A DNA stretch of 45,761 nucleotides. It comes from Chrysochromulina parva (Eukaryota; Haptophyta; Prymnesiales; Chrysochromulinaceae). Below the pieces are notes generated by a model. That model saw only the letters and a list, made by a program, of their open reading frames with translations, ran no database searches and was not told the DNA's origin. The position numbers and the translations under genes were made by a program. Within the stretch, counting starts at the first letter, position 1. Every line of letters begins with the position of its first letter. Location: NCBI GenBank assembly GCA_002887195.1, contig PJAB01000081.1:1-45761 (forward strand), written 5' to 3'. This document shows, one piece after another, positions 1-9,800 of this stretch.

Positions 1-398
1 GGGTAGGGTCAGAGATTCACACAAGGGAATCTCGTTCCCTTGTTGCCGCCACGACGGCGCGTCTGCCTATCGATACGTTGCGGGCCCAGAGCCCCCCGAA
101 CACAGGCTCCACGATACAGTCCCTCGCCTGGCCTCGGAACATCGCTATTCGCTTCTTGTACTTCTCGGAACATCGCTTCTTGTACTTCTTCCGGTACGTC
201 GTTTTTCGTGGTTTCGTTCAGCTGTTTACTTAGAGCTTGACCAAGAGCTGATGATGAATACCGTACACGAGACACAGAGCAGACTGCGGACACGCGCTGA
301 GGCTGCACTTGCTCTGATGACGAGCGAACCCAGAGAACCCATGCGTGTGCGGAGTGCGCGCGCATGCGAACTGAATGGAAAGAGCTCGAGGACGGGTT
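1..398. other. Window edge, no recognised gene
   Basis: I see no convincing coding region. The stretch lies downstream of the minus-strand coiled-coil gene. It holds a perfect 9-bp inverted repeat, ACAAGGGAA at 21-29 and TTCCCTTGT at 35-43 with a 5-nt loop, and short imperfect direct repeats (CGGAACATCGC and TTCTTGTACTTCT, each twice) at about 135-190. These could belong to the 3' flank of the gene ending at 399 or of a gene outside the window. Confidence 0.4.
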
Positions 399-3300
399 CT
401 ACCTCGCTCTGCTAGGCCTTCCTCGTGCGCTGCTGGTGAGGTTCTGGATGAGCACGTCCATCTCAACGGCAAAGTCGCTCATTTCGCGCTCGAAGGCGTT
501 CTCGGCTGCGTCCCCAGCTCCAATACCTCGGGAGACGGGCACGCCGCCCCAAGCGCCGCCCATAGTCGCGCGCCGGGGCGGAGGGCCGATGCGATCCGCT
601 GCGCGCTCGGCTGAGCGGGCGCGTGCCCGCTGAGCCGCGTAGCTGCCGCCCAAGCCTGCTGGCGTCGCTGCGGCGCTGCGCCCACCCGCGCCGTCGTAAG
701 CACCGCAGCCCCCCCCCGCGCCGTCGTGGGCGCCGTCGTGGGCGCCGCTCGTCACGTAGACTGCGGATCGATCGGCGCACGCGGAGCTGTAGTCAGTCAC
801 GAGGCGCTCGGAAAGGCGCTCGGTCGCGCCGTAGCCGGCTACGGTGGACTCGTCGAGGCGAACGAGGCGCGGGGTGGGCAGGGTCGAGGTGCTACTCGAA
901 CCGACCATACGGCCAGGCAAAGGCTGCTGACCCAGCTGATGAGCCGGCTGCATGAGCCCGTGCACCTGCCGGCGCCACGAGAGGTACTCGGCATAGTCGG
1001 CATACGAGCCCTCCACTGCCCGTACCTCGTCGCTTGCGCCCGGGATGGCGCCCGGGATTGCACCGCCGTCGCTGCCGCCCGCGGAAGCACACGGGCTGGG
1101 TGCGACACTGTGGTGAGCACTTGCATGCAATGGGCTGGGTGCGACGCTGTGGTGAGCACTTGCATGCAATGGGCTGGGTGCGACGCTGTGGTGAGCACTT
1201 GCATGCAATGGGCTGGGTGCGACGGGCCGCTGCACCCTGCTACCGATGATCATTGGGTCGCTCGCGCTCGAACAGTGCGCCCGCGACGGCGCTGAGCCGC
1301 GCAGGCCGCCGCCCTCGCTGCCGCCCGCGCCCTCGCATTCTCTGCCGCCGTCGCCACGGCCGTAACCACCCTTGTCACGGCTGTAAACACCCTCGCATTC
1401 CCTGCCGCCGTCGCCGTCGCCGTTGCCGTTGGCGCCAGTTGCTCGGCAGGCGTTGGACTCGTGCAGAGGGGAGATGGCGCCGTGATGAGCGCTTGCATGC
1501 AAGGCGTTGGACTCGTGCAGTGGGGAGATGGCGCCGTGGTGAGCGCTTGCATGCAAGGCGTTGGACTCGTGCAGACGACGCGCCGACGAGCGGACTGCTG
1601 GCGAGCGTGACGGGGGAGGGTGCGGCGGCTCCGACGGCGGGGTGGCCGCATGGGCGCCGCCGTGGGCGCCGTCGCGTGCCGATGACTCGGCTGTAACCAC
1701 CAGGCAAGGATCGGCTGTAACCACCACTGAGGACTCGGCTGTAACCACCGAGGACTCGGCTGTAACCACCGAGGACTCGGCTGTAACCACCGAGGACTCG
1801 GCTGTAACCACCAGCCGCCCTCGAGAATCGAGCTCGGTTTCGGCAGCCGCTGCCAGCCCACCCGCTGCCGCCGCCGCTGCGAGCATCGCCGCTGACGAAG
1901 CTGACGAAGCCGCCGCCGCTGCGAGCCCGCCCGCTGTGGCCACCGCCGCGCTGTGCCGGGCGGAGCTATGTTCACGGGCGGAGCTATGCTCACGCCCGCC
2001 CGCTGCCGCGATGCGCCGAGCGGAGCTCGCGAGGCCGCCGCCGCTGGGGCTGCGTCGTGTGTACTGCGAAGGAGCGGCCAAGCCGCCCTCATCACGGCTG
2101 TAACCGCCCTCGTCCCGGCTGTAACCACCCTCGTCCCGGCTCTCCTCCTCGTGCTCGTCTTGCTGCTCGTCCACCTCTTCTAACTCCTCCTCCACCTCCT
2201 CCATCTCCTCCACCACCTCCTCCACCACCTCCTCCTCCTCCTCCTCCCCTGCCACGTCATCGGGCAGCTCGGTCGACATATCTCCGAAGACGAGCTGCAC
2301 GGGCCGCCGTGCCTGCTGCTGCCGCGCTGGCAGCGGCGGCGGCGGCGGCGGCGGCTCCTCCAGCCTGTACTGAAGTTGCGGAGGCTGCGGCTGGGGCTGC
2401 GGCATCTGCTGTTGAGTTGCGGCGGCAGGCGGCGGCGGCTTCTGCCGCTGGTAGTCTGGCGCCTCCGGCCGCGGGGCCCTACCCCCCGGGGCCTTCCCCC
2501 CCGGGGCCCTCCCCCCCGGCGTGGGTGGGCCGATATGCTCCATGATGCCCTTGACCGTCTCAAGCTGCTCCTCGAGCCCACGCACCTGTGGGGAGGAGGG
2601 GGAGGGCGCCGTGGTGAGCGCTTGCATGCATGCGAGCGCGTGGCTGAGCTCCTCGAGCCCACGCACCCGCGCACGCGTCATCTCGAGCGCCTCCTCGACA
2701 GATCTCCGCTGCTGAGATTCGAGCTCGAGATGGCGTCGCGCCGTCTCGAGCGCCTCCTCGAGCCGGCGCGTCGTCGCGTGCGCCCGCCGCGCCTCCTCCC
2801 GCGCCTCATGTGCTTCGTCATGCGCCTCGCGAGCCTCCTCGAGCGCCGCGCGCAGCTGGAGCGCCTGCTCCGCGAGAGCCGAACGCGCTGTGGTGAGCAC
2901 TTGCATGCAAGGCAGGTCATCAGTGGCAATCAACGTCCTCGAGCTGGCGCGCTGGCTCATGCCCGTCGCGCTGTGGTGAGCACTTGCATGCAAGGCAGGT
3001 CATCAGTGGCAATCAACGTCGAGCTGGCGTGCCTGCTCATGCCCGTCGCGCTGCGCTTCGAGCGCCGTCTCGAGCGCCGCACGCTGCGCCTCGAGCTGCA
3101 CCTCGTGCGCCGTCTTGCGCGCCTGCAGAGCCTCCGCGCTGCATGCCTCCGCCTCGCGCCTCGCCTGCTCCACCTCGCGCCTCGCCTGCTGCTCGCGCCC
3201 GTCGGCCTCGCGACGCGCCTGGAGTGCCTGGTGCTCGCGCACCTCCATCTCGCGTCGCGCCTGCAGCGCCTGCAGCTCGCGCGCCTCGGCCTCGCGCCGC

Positions 3301-4969
3301 GCCTGCACCGCCTCGGCGAAGCGCGCCTCCGCCTCGCAGCGCGCCTCGAGCGTGCCGCGCTGCGCCTGCAGCACCTCCGCTTGCCGCACCTCGGCCTCGC
3401 GCCGCAGCTGCATCTCGCGAAGGAGCTCACGCTCGGCTTCATTACGCAGCTTCATCTCGGCCGCGAGCTCACGCTCGGCTTCGTTACGAAGCTTCATCTC
3501 GGCCGCGAGGGCGGCCTCCACCGCTTCGGTCGCCAAACGCATTGACTCGCACCGAGCCTCGGCATCCTGCCGACGGGCGCACTCGGCCGCGAGCGCATCG
3601 GCGGCGTGCTCGGCCGCGGCGCGCACCTGATGAGGGAGGCCATCAGCATGCACTCAGAGATGCATTCGGACGCAATCAGTTGGAGCTCGGCCGCGGCGCG
3701 CACCTCCCTCTCCTCGCGCCGACAGTCGGAGATGGTCTCCCTCAGCGTCGCGGCCTCGGCAGCCAGCGCGAGGTGCTGCCCGTCGGCCTGTGCGACGGTC
3801 GCCTCGAGAGCCGCACAGGCGCCGCTGCTCGTCTGCAGCAGCTCGGAGTAGGCGCGGTCGGCGTCTCGGAGCGCTGCGAGCGCCGCGTCGCGCGCGATGA
3901 GCGCCTCCTGCAGCACGAACATGTGCTCCGCGCGAGATTGCTCGAGCTCGGAGCTGAGCTCCGCGCGAGATTGCTCGAGCTCCGCGGCGTGCACGGCGCG
4001 CGCCGTCTCGAGCTGTGCGGTGAGCCCGGCGCTGTGTAGCTCGAGCAGCGTGCCGAGCTCACCCACAGCAGTGCCGCACAGCTCGAGCAGCGTCGAGGCG
4101 ACGTTGTCCCACGGCAGCATCGCCGCCGCCGCCGCCGCCGCCGCGCTCGCCTCGCCCAGCGCCGCGTGCGCCGCCCGGAGCTCCCGCGTCAATCCGCCGA
4201 TCCGCTGCCCTGCGCGTGCGAGCTGCTCGTGCAGGCTCTCGCGCTCCATCTTCGCCTGCGCGCCAAGGTTCTCGAGCTGCTCCCGCACAGCCTTGACCTC
4301 CTCATCCAGGATGATCTCGCGCAGCGAGGGCGACGCCGGCACCGGGTGGCGGGCCGATGGCTGAAGCGCCGGGTGATGCTCGCGCACAGCCCGCACAGCC
4401 GGCGATTCGGTCAGCGGTGGCGCGGCTGCGTCGGGAGATGGCGGAGCGTGGGCCGAGGGCGACGACGGCGCCGTAGGAGCCTGTGACTGCGAAAAGTCCT
4501 GCTCCTCGTCCTCCTCGACAACCTCTGGAGTCGAGGGTAGCCGCGCGGGCGAGCCGCCTTCCTTGAGAATGCCGATGGGCAACACCATCCCGGAGGGCGA
4601 GAGCGCCATGTGGCCATGACGCTGGACCACGGTCGTCGCAGGATCCTCCCACGACAGGGGGTCCCGCAGCATGCGCCTGGCAGCCTCTCCGAGCTGCGCG
4701 ATTGAGCCGCCCGAGATCAAGGAGCTTACGAGCTGCTCCTTGGGGTTAGGCTTTGGCCGTGGCGGCGGGGTGACCTTGCGAGGAGCAACACCTTTCTCGA
4801 GAAGGCCAGCGTAGCTTTTCTCGAGGGGTTGTGAGTGCATCAGCGGCATGGCGCCGCGGCGAGAGCCGGTAGAAGACCAGGTCGCCTGAATTCCAAACTG
4901 TGAACCGCTAGACGCGGCCTTCCACCCATGAAACTGTTTACGCGACCTCACACACCGAGAGCGGCTCAT
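399..4969 (-). CDS. Large coiled-coil protein with intron-like insertions, function unknown
   Basis: I do not recognise a family. After ATG 4969 (alternative in-frame ATG 4849) there is a Pro-rich N-terminus, then a long Ala/Glu/Arg heptad-rich coiled coil (motifs such as MKLRNEAEREL twice and repeated QARREAE-type units), then low-complexity acidic, Pro, Gln and Ala tracts and a less repetitive C-terminus ending FAVEMDVLIQNLTSSARG. At least two exon joins are visible. One is a 77-nt intron at 3627-3703, joining phase 0 ...REERE to VRAAAEH.... The other is an in-frame 81-nt intron at 2586-2666. Around 2884-3020 two intron-like copies follow each other and include in-frame stops, so splicing is needed there, but I could not fix the junction; a GC donor is possible. 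Further copies at 1102-1218 and 1450-1574 are open in frame. The coiled coil suggests a structural or cytoskeletal role, which is inference only. The C-terminal third could be partly mispredicted. Confidence 0.6.
1102..1218 (-). repeat. Three tandem 39-nt introner-like units
   Basis: Three 39-nt copies start at 1102, 1141 and 1180. On the minus strand each holds TTGCATGCAAGTGCTCACCACAG plus GTCGCACCCAGCCC, and a further GTCGCACCCAGCCC-type flank remains outside the array. The units match the core of introns elsewhere in this gene. Read in frame they encode LHASAHHSVAPSP three times without a stop. It is not clear whether they are spliced out or translated. Confidence 0.75.
1450..1574 (-). repeat. 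Two tandem 54-nt introner-like units plus flanking repeat
   Basis: Units at 1450-1503 and 1504-1557 are followed by a third copy of the 17-nt flank (plus strand GCGTTGGACTCGTGCAG) at 1558-1574. Each unit holds the TTGCATGCAAGCGCTCA core. Read in frame they give LHESNALHASAHHGAISP twice. The layout looks like an element with its target-site duplication that was then tandemly amplified. Confidence 0.75.
1693..1815 (-). repeat. VVTAESS-type 21-nt tandem repeat
   Basis: About five copies of a 21-nt unit (plus strand GGACTCGGCTGTAACCACCGA) encode VVTAESS repeats on the minus strand. Related GGTTACAGCCG units at about 1365-1395 and 2092-2142 are read in a different frame as GGYSRDE. The repeat family therefore changes reading frame inside one ORF. 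Confidence 0.7.
2567..2667 (-). mobile_element. Introner-like intron with 20-nt flanking duplication
   Basis: On the plus strand GCTCCTCGAGCCCACGCACC occurs at 2567-2586 and again at 2648-2667, exactly 81 nt apart. Between them lies the TGCATGCAAGCGCTCACCACGGCG core and a minus-strand polypyrimidine tract ending CCTCCCCACAG. The predicted intron is 2586-2666, from GTGCGTGGG to CACAG. Each splice site uses one copy of the duplicated GGTGCG. The length is a multiple of three with no stop, so the insertion is silent in the ORF. Confidence 0.75.
2884..3020 (-). mobile_element. Two introner-like copies in series
   Basis: Copies starting at about 2884 and 2967 (offset 83 nt) share CGCGCTGTGGTGAGCACTTGCATGCAAGGCAGGTCATCAGTGGCAATCAACGTC on the plus strand, quoted here as a landmark in pieces: CGCGCTGTGGTGAGCACTTG, then CATGCAAGGCAGGTCATCAG, then TGGCAATCAACGTC. 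On the minus strand each would run GTTGATTGCC...CTGATGACC...CACCACAG (47 nt). A 19-nt CAGCGCGACGGGCATGAGC flank is duplicated. In-frame TGA codons in the outer copy mean it cannot be translated through. The simple GT-AG joins do not keep the coiled-coil frame, so the true junction is unresolved. Confidence 0.6.
3608..3705 (-). mobile_element. 77-nt intron bounded by a 21-nt direct repeat
   Basis: GCTCGGCCGCGGCGCGCACCT occurs at 3608-3628 and identically at 3685-3705. The predicted intron, 3627-3703, starts GTGCGCGCC in one copy and ends CTCATCAG just before the second copy. It joins GAG|GTG in phase 0. The interior contains GTGCATGCTGATGGCCTCCC, which resembles the TGATGGCCT segment of the alpha-kinase-gene intron rather than the TTGCATGCAAG core. 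Confidence 0.7.
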
Positions 4970-5041
4970 GCCCTAACACACCGTGCCCGAGTAGCATGGA
5001 GAGCGCACGACGACGCACGTTGACACTCGTAGTAGGAGACC

Positions 5042-5340
5042 GTGGTGGGCGGAAAGCCCAAGCGTTGCATGTCGCGCGGCATTGGCGGGGCTTCCACAGC
5101 GGTGGCCGTTCGCAACCGGCGCGCGTACGCACTCAGCGCTGAGTTGAACACGATCGCGTCGGCGCGCACGTTGGCTGAGCGTATCGCCTGCACCAGCCAC
5201 ATCGCGTGTGTCGCTTTGCGCTGCACGCGCATGTCGCGCGGCAGGCGCGCGGGCTTCCACAGCGTCAGCCGTACGCACTCAGCGTCGAGTTGAACACGAT
5301 CGCGTCGGCGCGTACTTTGGCTGACCGCATCACCTGCACC
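5042..5340 (-). pseudogene. Decayed PPR-repeat remnant
   Basis: Two pentatricopeptide-like units can be read in different minus-strand frames. One contains VRADAIVFNSTLSAYG and runs straight into a stop. The other has LVQAIRSANVRADAIVFNSA followed by LSAYA, and then PRDMQRLGFPPTTVSYY. The wording matches the ADAIVFNxxLSAY helix pair of organelle RNA-binding PPR proteins, which normally have many units. Here only about two survive, with a frameshift and a stop, so I call it a fragment. It could instead be one exon of a larger gene split by unrecognised introns. Confidence 0.5.
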
Positions 5341-6248
5341 AGCTGCAGCGTGCTTGTCGCTTGGCACCCCTCACAGCACGCGGCGACCGCGTCGCAGGTC
5401 CGACGGCCGAGTGTCGTTCACGTCTAGGACGGCGATTGGTACGTCGGATGTAGCCTTTGGATTTTCGCCCTTTGATCTTACGAACTCCACCACGCCATGA
5501 GCATGCTCGATGAAGATGAAGAGTATGGAAGACGACATGCTGTACGAGCGCCGCGGCACTCCCGCTCTTCGCAGTGCGCGCTCTGAGCTCGTCGTGCCCA
5601 CACCCTGGACGAGTTGGCTCTGGCCTGGAGCCCCAAACTCGAACTTATGGCCTCGAGCATGCGCTGCGACGGGGAATCCTGTCTCGATGACCGGTTTCTC
5701 GACCCCGCTGTCTTGGGTGCTGGTGCGTGTTCGTGAGCGACCGCGGAAGACACTTCACGGTCACACCTCCGTCCATAGCGATAGAGGCCCTCATGCTTGG
5801 GGGCCCGGAGCGTGTGCGCGTTTGTGTTTCACAGCAGCAGCAGACACTTCACGTTCACAGGGGTGTCGGAGAGGGGGTAAACGCACTGATACAAAGAGTC
5901 GCGCGCACAGCCCTAGTTCCATGCCATACAGGTCAGGATTCGCTTCTAAAAGTACAGTGTACGCAAAACACGCCCCCGGACGCCGGACGCGTGGATGAGC
6001 GCGGCCGGAGACACACGGCCCCATGCGCCATGGCCCATGGCGAGTCCATGGCGCCATGGGAGGCCCGGTAGCCGGCACACACGAGCCCCGAATCGTGCTC
6101 TAGTCAGTCGCTGTCTGCCCCTTCGTGCCGTAGATTTGCCAATAAATCTACGGCACAGCACGTCCACTTGCGGTACATCACCGCCCGCGACCAAAACCCA
6201 TTGCCCAGTGTGTTCTCGTCGAGGAACATCTCGTCGAAGAACTTCTTG
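5341..6248. other. Intergenic stretch without a recognised gene
   Basis: ORFs up to about 160 codons exist on both strands, but none resembles a known family or the codon style of its neighbours. A 9-bp inverted repeat lies at 6025-6033 (GCGCCATGG) and 6046-6054 (CCATGGCGC), with partial extension outward. The right end is the 3' flank of the minus gene ending at 6249. Confidence 0.4.
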
Positions 6249-6665
6249 TCACAAGTTCTCTTCGAGGAACTTCTGCACGTCGGCCCAGGCCATCGTCTTG
6301 CCGCAGTCCTCGCACGTCGCTTGCAAATCCTCATCGAACGTGTCAAAGTTGTAATCGATTTTCTCAAAATCGGTGAACAGGATGGTGTGAACGCGCTTGA
6401 TCGGCAGCCGACCGTGCGAGCCCGCCTCATCATCGAACTGCTTCTTGATGAGCGCGACACGATCTTCGGGGTAGGTGAGTGGCTCCCAGGCACCGATCTT
6501 CGTCGGAGCAGCGTCCTCCGATACGGCCAAGCTCTCCGCCGCCTCAGTGAGGCTGTCGACCCCTTTGGCATCCAGAGCCGCCTGCTGCTCCTCCGCAGGC
6601 AGCTTGAGCCACGCCTCGTACTCCACCTTGGAGCAGAATGGCGAATCTATGAAAGACATCGGCAT
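6249..6665 (-). CDS. Small acidic protein of unknown function
   Basis: About 138 residues from ATG 6665 (MPMSFIDSPF; an ATG two codons later at 6659 is equally good). The composition is ordinary and soluble: KVEYEAWLKLPAEEQQ near the start, then EPLTYPEDRVALIKKQFDDE, a hydrophobic VHTILFTDFEKIDYNFDTF segment and a C-terminal CEDCGKTMAWADVQKFLEEN. The CxxC pair could bind a metal, but one pair alone is weak. I do not recognise the family. The ORF continues open upstream into the divergent promoter, but that part has AT-richer non-coding character, so I placed the start at the first plausible ATG. It is transcribed divergently from the calpain gene, with about 180 bp between the two start codons. 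Confidence 0.6.
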   Translation of the reverse strand: MPMSFIDSPFCSKVEYEAWLKLPAEEQQAALDAKGVDSLTEAAESLAVSEDAAPTKIGAWEPLTYPEDRVALIKKQFDDEAGSHGRLPIKRVHTILFTDFEKIDYNFDTFDEDLQATCEDCGKTMAWADVQKFLEENL

Positions 6666-6846
6666 GATTCTCTCACACTTCTCCACGCGGCGAGAATGGG
6701 TGTGTTCGTTTGACGTGCGTAAGTTGTGCTTAAGGCGCCGTTCCTTGTACATGTAATCATGCTCTGTACGTAAATTCATACTTCGGATCTCTTTTTGCCG
6801 CTTTGTGCGGACGCTTTTTTGTGGGCTCAGCGTTGACGGCTTGGCG
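6666..6846. promoter_or_regulatory. Divergent intergenic promoter region
   Basis: This 181-bp gap separates the start codons of the minus small acidic gene and the plus calpain gene. It is visibly richer in A and T than its surroundings, as expected for a shared promoter. I see no clear TATA box or named motif. Confidence 0.45.
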
Positions 6847-9800
6847 ATGCATCCCTCGGCCAAGCGCCCCCGGCTCGCCGCCGACGCGAGTGCGCGCACG
6901 ATGCTCGTCGGCGACGACAGCGCGCTGCCGGACGAAGATCGCGCAAAGTACGAGGAGGAGGTGTGCCGGCTCACCGCTGCGGGACAGCAGTTTGTCGACG
7001 AGGACTTCCCAGCCACGCAGCTGTCCATCAAGGGCAAGGACGAGGTGCCGCTTTCCGACGCTCCTCCTCCTCCGCCGCCGCGTGAGCCCGGCGCGCCTCC
7101 GACGTGCCGGTGCGGTGCTGCGGCCGCTGCCGCCATCGTGTCCAAGGACACGCCCAACAAGGGCCGCAGGTACTGGCACTGCCCTTTTCGCCGGTGCAGC
7201 TTCTTTGCTTGGGCGGACGGCGGCGAGGTCGCCTTTCGCGGTGGCGGATCGGCCGCGAAGCTCACGTGGGCTCGACTGCCGCCTGAGCTGGGGATCGTCT
7301 CTGACTACGGCTTCCGTGCCGAGGATCTGCGCCAGGGCGGTGTGGGCGACTGCTGGTTCATGAGTGCGCTCGCCGTCGTCGCGGAGCGGCACGACCTGAT
7401 CGCGCGGCTCTTTGCGGCCGACACGGCGCGCAACGCGGCCGGCCTGTGCTGCGTGCGCCTTTTCCTGGACGGCGCGTGGAGCTCCGTCTGGATCGACGAC
7501 CAGCTGCCGGTGACCTCGCAGCCCCGGCGCGAGGCGCTCGCCTTTGACACGAAGCTCGCCTTCTGCCGCTGCTCCTCGGTCACGGGCGCGCAGCAGCTCT
7601 GGGCTAGCTTCGTCGAGAAGGCGTACGCCAAGGCGCACGGCTCCTTCCAGGCCATCTCGGGCGGCCAGGTGGCGGAGGCGCTGCTCGACCTGACGGGTGC
7701 ACCTACGGAGATGATCTACCTCGGAGACGACCGTTTCGACTCGGAGCTCATGTGGGCACGGCTGCGCGCATACCGAGCGCTTGAGCTGCCTATGGGGTGT
7801 GGCACCAACAACGCCGAGGGGCAGCAGAACTTGCGCGAGGTGGGGCTGGTGGGCGGTCACGCGTACTCGATCCTCGATGTGCGCGAGGCGACGACGCGCA
7901 CGGGAGAGCGCGTGCGGCTGCTGCGCGTGCGCAATCCCCACGGCTGCACCGAGTGGAATGGCGAGTGGTCGGACTCGTCAGACTTGTGGTCACAGCTCGT
8001 CGGCAGCGACGGGGGCGGCGCGGGCGGCGCTGCTGGCCCAGGCTTTGAGCGCACCGGTGTCGACGATGGCACTTTTTGGATCGATTACACCAAGTTCATG
8101 ATGGGCTTCTCTCACGTGGACGTGTGCTACGCCTTCCGAGGCTGGCATGCGCGCAGCTACCCCAACCACTTCCCGCCCGATCGCAAGACTTCGAAGCGGC
8201 TCTGCGCGTCCGTGCTCACGATCCGCGTGGACGAGCGGCCGACGACACTCATGGTGATGGCGCTGCAGCCGACCAAGCGGGGCTCGTGGTGCCGTGCGGA
8301 CCGTAAGAAGTCATACCGCCTGGGCGACCTCTCCGTGCTCGTCGGCCGGCTGACAGCGGACGGCACGCGTCTGGCGCAGCTTGTGGGCGGAGGCCTGCGT
8401 GGGGCGGACCGTGGCGAGCGCACCTGGGTCGCCACGCTCGACGCGCACGCGACGTACGTTGTGCTGCCGCTCTGCCTGTCCAATAACCCAACGGCCGCGG
8501 AGACGACGGCGCGTCAACCCTTCACAGTCCGGCTGTGGGCTTCCGAGCGGGTGCACATCGATTCGATCTCGAGTTATCCGCCGCACGAGGCCGCGCCGCG
8601 CCTCCAGCTCGACTGGTGTGCGCAGCTCGCGTTGCAGGCGCTTCACATGGCCATGGCCGGTGCGCTCGTCGCAGTGGTGGCGCGCCCGATCGTGCGCAGT
8701 TTTGGGTGCACCGCGGAGCTCGAGCAGCTACTGATGCTGCCGCAGAATGCCTCGCTGCTGATGGACGGCGGCTCTGGCGCGCGCGTCTCTACGCGGCTGC
8801 ATCGGATCTCGCAGACGGCCGCCGCGCTCGTGGTCACAGGGGATGAGGTGCGGGATGTGGTGCTCGCGGGGATGTCCTCTGATGACCTCTGATGACCTCT
8901 GATGACCTCTGATTGCCTCTCTCTCTCTCTCCCCACAGCTCACCCTCATCGCCGGCTACAATTGGGCACCCCCCTCCGCGCCGGCGCTCGTGCTCCGCGC
9001 GACTGCGTTCGTCAAGTCATGCGCGGCGCGCGGGGTCGAGGGGCCGTTGACGAACCTCAAGGACGAGGCCGACGCGTACTACCGAAGGCGGCAAGTGGAG
9101 AAGGAGCGTCGCCGTGCCGCCGAGGCCGCACGTGGCGTGCCGCCGCCGCCGCCGCGTGGGGAGCGCGGCGTGCGCTGGCCAGCCAAGTGGAGCGCCTACT
9201 GCACGAGTGCTCGCGTGCCGCCGCAGTCGCGCCGCCTTCTCATGGTCGCCGCGGCCTCGGGCATGCAATACGAGCTTGGCGAGATTGAGATCGTCTCGGT
9301 GCGCGATGGCGAGCAGGGCGCCTTGGCCACTGTGGCAGCCGGGGCGGCGCTGGCGACGGCTGCCGCGGCGGGTAAGCAGGCTGCGGGCAAGCGGGCGGCA
9401 CAGGCGACGGCTGCGACGGAGGCAAGTGCCTCTGCGATGGCTCGGTGGCTCGGGGGCTCCAATGGCGCCGCCGGCCTCGCCGCTGGCCTTGCTGGCAGTG
9501 GCAGTGCCACTGGCGTCGCTGGCCACGCAGCCTTCGCACCGGTTGCTCTAGCGGCCGCGGCATCGGATGATTCTCCGTGGGTCAATGGGGCCGATGGCCT
9601 CTTCGCTGTGGCGTCCCTCAGCGTCGAACAGTGGCTTGCGGTGGAGACGGCTCTGCGCCCAGTGCTGGCCAACGGGCCCGATGGCCCCTCGAACAGCGCG
9701 GCGGGCGGAGGTGGCGGTGGCGGAGGAGGAGGCGGTGGCGGCGGCGCCGGCGGATTCAACCCGGCGCTCCTTCCGGCGCTCGATGAGGAGGCGATGCTGC

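Noticed and set aside
1102..1218. CRISPR-like array of regular repeats
   Set aside because: Repeats are contiguous without unique spacers, inside a eukaryotic gene, and match intron cores elsewhere.
5510..5998. 162-codon plus ORF as a gene
   Set aside because: No recognisable domain, mixed composition and overlapping ORFs of similar length on the other strand.
6757..7941. 394-codon minus ORF opposite the calpain catalytic core
   Set aside because: Arg/His/Leu-rich shadow; the plus frame has the intact catalytic triad.
8881..8938. Simple microsatellite only
   Set aside because: The GATGACCTCT repeats and CT run end in CCCCACAG exactly where the calpain frame resumes, so this is an intron tract.
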